A stretch of DNA of 64,000 nt, taken from assembly GCF_001028175.1 (NCBI RefSeq), contig NZ_AEJF01000251.1, positions 1 through 64,000 on the forward strand, read 5' to 3'. Position 1 is the first letter of the stretch. Every line of letters starts with the position of its first letter. Shown here piece after piece: positions 61,460 through 64,000 of this stretch. A program made the translations under genes and the position numbers. The DNA comes from Caballeronia mineralivorans PML1(12). Lineage in GTDB: Bacteria; Pseudomonadota; Gammaproteobacteria; Burkholderiales; Burkholderiaceae. Below the pieces are notes generated by a model. That model did no database searches. It was not told the DNA's origin and was given only the letters and a program-made list of their open reading frames with translations.

Positions 61460-62764
61460 TTAAATAGTAAGACGAGGTTTGCGGATTCTGCCTGGCATAT
61501 ACCGCAATGTCAGCCCCCAGAACACCAGTGCAAGCAGGCTGATGCCAGCGCCGAGCAGGCAGACTCCCAGCCACCCCGCGCTCGCGTACATAGTCGTGGA
61601 TGCAATCGCGCCAACTCCGCTGCCGATGGTGTAGAAAAGCATATAGCAACTCACCAGCCGGCTGTGCGCCTGCGGATGCGTGTTGAAGATCATGCTCTGA
61701 TTGGTCACATGAATAGCTTGCCCGCCAAGGTCCAGCGCAACAATGCCGATCGCGAGCACCCGCAGCGACTGCGCAATGAACGCCAGCGGCAGCCATGAAG
61801 CAAGCAACAGGATCAGCGCCACGCCCGTGGTCCATTGCCCCAGCCCCCGATCCGCCCAATGACCCGCACGGGCGGCCGCCAGCGCACCCGCCACGCCCAC
61901 CAGACCGAATGCACCGATCACCGTATGCGAGAACGCGTGCGGTGGTGCACTCAGGGGCAGTACCAGGGCGCTCCAGAAGATGCTGAAGGCAGCAAACATC
62001 AACATGGCGATGACACCACGGATCTGCAGTACCCGCTCCGTGGCCAATAGCGTGAACATCGAGCTAAGCAGTTGCAGGTAAGGCAAACGCTGTGACGGCG
62101 GCCCCTGTTGCGGCAGTGCTCTCCAAAGCGCGCCTGTCAGCAACAGCATCAAGACCGCGGAGGTGAAATAGACCGCCCGCCAGCCACCCAGATCAGCTAT
62201 TGCGCCGGCCAATACACGCGCCATCAGCAGGCCGATCACAACGCCGCCCTGAGCCGTTCCGACCACACGCCCGCGCTCGGCAGCCGCCGCTGCCGTTGCC
62301 GCATACGCGATCAGTCCTTGCGTCATTGCGGTGCCGAGCAGGCCAACGGCAGCCATGCCCGCGAGCAGCCACGCCGCGGAGGACGCGGTGGTGACCACAG
62401 CCAGCGCCGCACACAAGGCAATCGCCTGACCAAGCATAAGACGGCGCCGATCAAGCCGATCGCCCAACGGCACAAGGAACACTAATGCGAACGCGCACCC
62501 CGCCTGCGTCGCGGTAATGATGCCTCCGACAGCGCCACGCCCGATCCCGAAATCGACACCAAGCGCATCAAGCAAGGGCTGTGCGTAATAAACATTGGCG
62601 ACACTGAGACCACATGCACAGGCAAATAGCATCACGAGCGCCCGAGGCATGGCCGCAAGCTTCCCATTTTCCGGCGACGCGCCCGCGTGCCCCCGCAAGA
62701 CTTCACCAGCCACAGTGGATGTAACGCCTTCAGTGGATGTAACGCCTTCTTCACGAAGCTGCAT
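61460..62764 (-). CDS. MFS transporter (DHA1-like)
   Basis: 434 residues, 12 helices. FLVPLGDRLDRRRLMLG is the MFS motif A and GLSVANVYYAQPLLDALG is near the N-terminus, as in YnfM/YgaY-type exporters. A 17-18 bp direct repeat near the start (AGTGGATGTAACGCCTTC twice, 62713-62750) gives the peptide EGVTSTEGVTST. Divergent from an HxlR regulator, with direct-repeat boxes between them. Confidence 0.88.
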   Translation of the reverse strand: MQLREEGVTSTEGVTSTVAGEVLRGHAGASPENGKLAAMPRALVMLFACACGLSVANVYYAQPLLDALGVDFGIGRGAVGGIITATQAGCAFALVFLVPLGDRLDRRRLMLGQAIALCAALAVVTTASSAAWLLAGMAAVGLLGTAMTQGLIAYAATAAAAAERGRVVGTAQGGVVIGLLMARVLAGAIADLGGWRAVYFTSAVLMLLLTGALWRALPQQGPPSQRLPYLQLLSSMFTLLATERVLQIRGVIAMLMFAAFSIFWSALVLPLSAPPHAFSHTVIGAFGLVGVAGALAAARAGHWADRGLGQWTTGVALILLLASWLPLAFIAQSLRVLAIGIVALDLGGQAIHVTNQSMIFNTHPQAHSRLVSCYMLFYTIGSGVGAIASTTMYASAGWLGVCLLGAGISLLALVFWGLTLRYMPGRIRKPRLTI

Positions 62765-62782
62765 TTTCAGTTCCTCTACGAA

Positions 62783-62826
62783 ACCAGTTTCAAATAAAAA
62801 CCAGTTGAAGTGTAGATTGACCAGTT
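62783..62826. promoter_or_regulatory. ACCAGTT direct repeats, likely HxlR operator
   Basis: ACCAGTT occurs at 62783, 62800 and 62820 (intervals 17 and 20 bp), all in the same orientation, in the 132-bp gap between the MFS gene and the HxlR gene. Likely binding sites controlling the MFS-decarboxylase operon and the regulator. Confidence 0.6.
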
Positions 62827-62896
62827 TTAAAATGCAACTACGTGAACATTGGAGAACCGGCCGGTGTCGCCGCGTCTCGGCACATCAGGAGAAAAC

Positions 62897-63376
62897 ATGG
62901 CCAAGCGCAAAAGTATGAAAGGCGACTCGTGCCCGGTGGCGCGGTCTCTGGATATCGTCGGTGACCGCTGGGCCCTTCTTATCATCCGGGACGCGTTCGA
63001 TGGCGTGTGCCGCTTTGGTGAGTTCCAGCGCAGCCTGGGCGTGGCCCGCAATATCCTTGCGGATCGCCTCAAGACACTGGTGGAGGAAGGCATCCTGGCT
63101 ATCGCGCCTGCTTCCGACGGCACGTCGTATCAGGAGTACATCCTCACGCCCAAGGGAGAAGGCCTGTTTGCCGTGGTGATCGGATTGAGACAGTGGGGAG
63201 AGCGTCACCTCTTCAAGCGCGGCGAACGTCACTCGGTGCTGGTCAAACGCGCCAGCGGCAAAGCAGTGGGGCCACTGGAATTTCGCACTCGCGACGGCCA
63301 TAGTCTGGAGCCCGGCGAAACCCGGGTGAAAAAAGTGCCCACCGACACCGAAGCCGACGCCGAAGCCGACGTCTAG
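62897..63376 (+). CDS. HxlR-family transcriptional regulator
   Basis: 159 residues from ATG 62897 (CAGGAGAAAAC ahead). CPVARSLDIVGDRWALLIIRD is the HxlR winged helix with the usual early cysteine; FGEFQRSLGVARNILADRL is the recognition part. A charged tail ends TEADAEADV. Divergent from the MFS exporter and decarboxylase genes. Confidence 0.92.
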   Translation: MAKRKSMKGDSCPVARSLDIVGDRWALLIIRDAFDGVCRFGEFQRSLGVARNILADRLKTLVEEGILAIAPASDGTSYQEYILTPKGEGLFAVVIGLRQWGERHLFKRGERHSVLVKRASGKAVGPLEFRTRDGHSLEPGETRVKKVPTDTEADAEADV

Positions 63377-63389
63377 CCAATGCGCCCGC

Positions 63390-64000
63390 CTACCGCTGCC
63401 AGGGCGCGCCCGACGCCGACCCCGCCTTGCCATACTGCTGCGACGCCTTCCGCACAATCGACATGTCAATCTCACCTTCGTCAGCCAGCGCCTTGAGCGC
63501 CGCCATCACAATCGATGCGCGATCCACTTCGAAGAACTCACGCAGCGCCTGACGCGTATCGCTGCGGCCGAAACCATCAGTGCCGAGCGTCACGTAACGG
63601 CGCGGCACATAAGCTCGGATCAGTTCGGGCACAGCACGCACATAGTCGGTTGCCGCGATCACGGGACCGCGGGACGCACCCAGCATCGCGCTCACGTACG
63701 GCGCAGGGCTCGGCTCGCCGAGCCTCGCAAGCCGCTCGGCGCCCATGCCGTCGCGCTGCAACTCAGTGAAGCTCGTCACGCTCCACACCGCAGCTTCAAT
63801 GCCCCAGTCCTCGCGCAGCATTCGCTGCGCCGCGATGACCTCACCGAGAATCGCACCCGCGCCGATCAGTTGTACTTGCGCGGCTTCGTCCGGCTTCGTC
63901 GAAAGTGGGTACATGCCTCTGAGAATGCCTTCACGCAGCGTATCGAGATCACCGCCAGGCACCGATGGCTGCGCGTAGTTCTCGTTCATCACCGTGATGT
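63390..64000 (-). CDS. aceE: Pyruvate dehydrogenase E1 component AceE, C-terminal part (cut by window edge)
   Basis: Frame open to the right edge, ITVMNENYAQPSVPGG and REDWGIEAAVWSVTSFTELQ, then YVPRRYVTLGTDGFGRSDTR and REFFEVDRASIVMAALKALA are the end of homodimeric AceE, the decarboxylating E1 of pyruvate dehydrogenase. The last 203 residues are visible; the remaining about 700 lie outside. Chromosomal housekeeping gene. Confidence 0.93.
   Translation of the reverse strand, partial: ITVMNENYAQPSVPGGDLDTLREGILRGMYPLSTKPDEAAQVQLIGAGAILGEVIAAQRMLREDWGIEAAVWSVTSFTELQRDGMGAERLARLGEPSPAPYVSAMLGASRGPVIAATDYVRAVPELIRAYVPRRYVTLGTDGFGRSDTRQALREFFEVDRASIVMAALKALADEGEIDMSIVRKASQQYGKAGSASGAPWQR

Noticed and set aside
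62713..62750. 18-base direct repeat near the MFS gene start
   Set aside because: In-frame within the coding region (EGVTST twice); probably simple slippage, not a regulatory repeat.

Overview
The window is a stretch of a betaproteobacterial chromosome, most likely from the Burkholderiaceae (Paraburkholderia/Caballeronia type). The reasons are the high-GC codon use, four DUF4148 proteins, a MXKDX-repeat tail, Burkholderia-style CGNR, TetR and HxlR regulators, and the general gene mix. No rRNA, tRNA, CRISPR array or recognisable transposase was seen.

Layout. (1) 1-7391, minus strand: a branched-chain-type ABC transporter (two paralogous binding proteins, LivH, LivM, LivG, LivF) running into the N-terminal part of a HyuA-type hydantoinase/oxoprolinase cut by the left edge. 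(2) 7.9-23 kb: ordinary accessory genes. They include a broken carotenoid-biosynthesis gene behind an FAD oxidoreductase with a divergent TetR regulator and clear operators; a CGNR regulator divergent from two alpha/beta hydrolases and an SDR; a two-component system divergent from mipA; a short CDF transporter; an NTF2-like protein; a GST; a chemoreceptor; and a DNA-alkylation-repair protein. (3) About 23.9-53.4 kb: a large copper/silver-resistance island containing live, duplicated and decaying copies of the same modules. (4) About 53.9-58.9 kb: a small decaying island with a tyrosine recombinase at one end and broken toxin-antitoxin genes (Fic/Doc, HepT-MntA). (5) 59.1-64 kb: TauE/SafE permease, PLP decarboxylase, MFS exporter, HxlR regulator, and the C-terminal part of AceE (pyruvate dehydrogenase E1) cut by the right edge.

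The copper island is the most interesting part. Intact parts are a CopA-type P-ATPase, DsbD, a CYCXC protein, a TAT-exported multicopper oxidase, a HiPIP ferredoxin with a PII-like protein, three CueR-like MerR regulators, CopZ, two CusF proteins, a complete CusC-CusB-CusA-CusF operon, and several small Met/His/Cys-rich envelope proteins that occur as pairs of paralogues. Decayed copies of dsbD-HiPIP-PII (23.9-24.8 kb), copA (37.0-37.4 kb) and cusA (34.9-36.2 kb) lie among them. I found seven promoters with the MerR-family architecture (TTGAC-type -35, 19-bp spacer, -10, with an inverted repeat in the spacer). They appear to tie together copA, dsbD, the small-protein genes, a cueR gene and, unexpectedly, a PspA plus TPR membrane-protein pair. 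Together these genes would export cytoplasmic and periplasmic copper, oxidise Cu(I), repair disulfides and protect the envelope.

All family names are from reading the translations; no database search was run.
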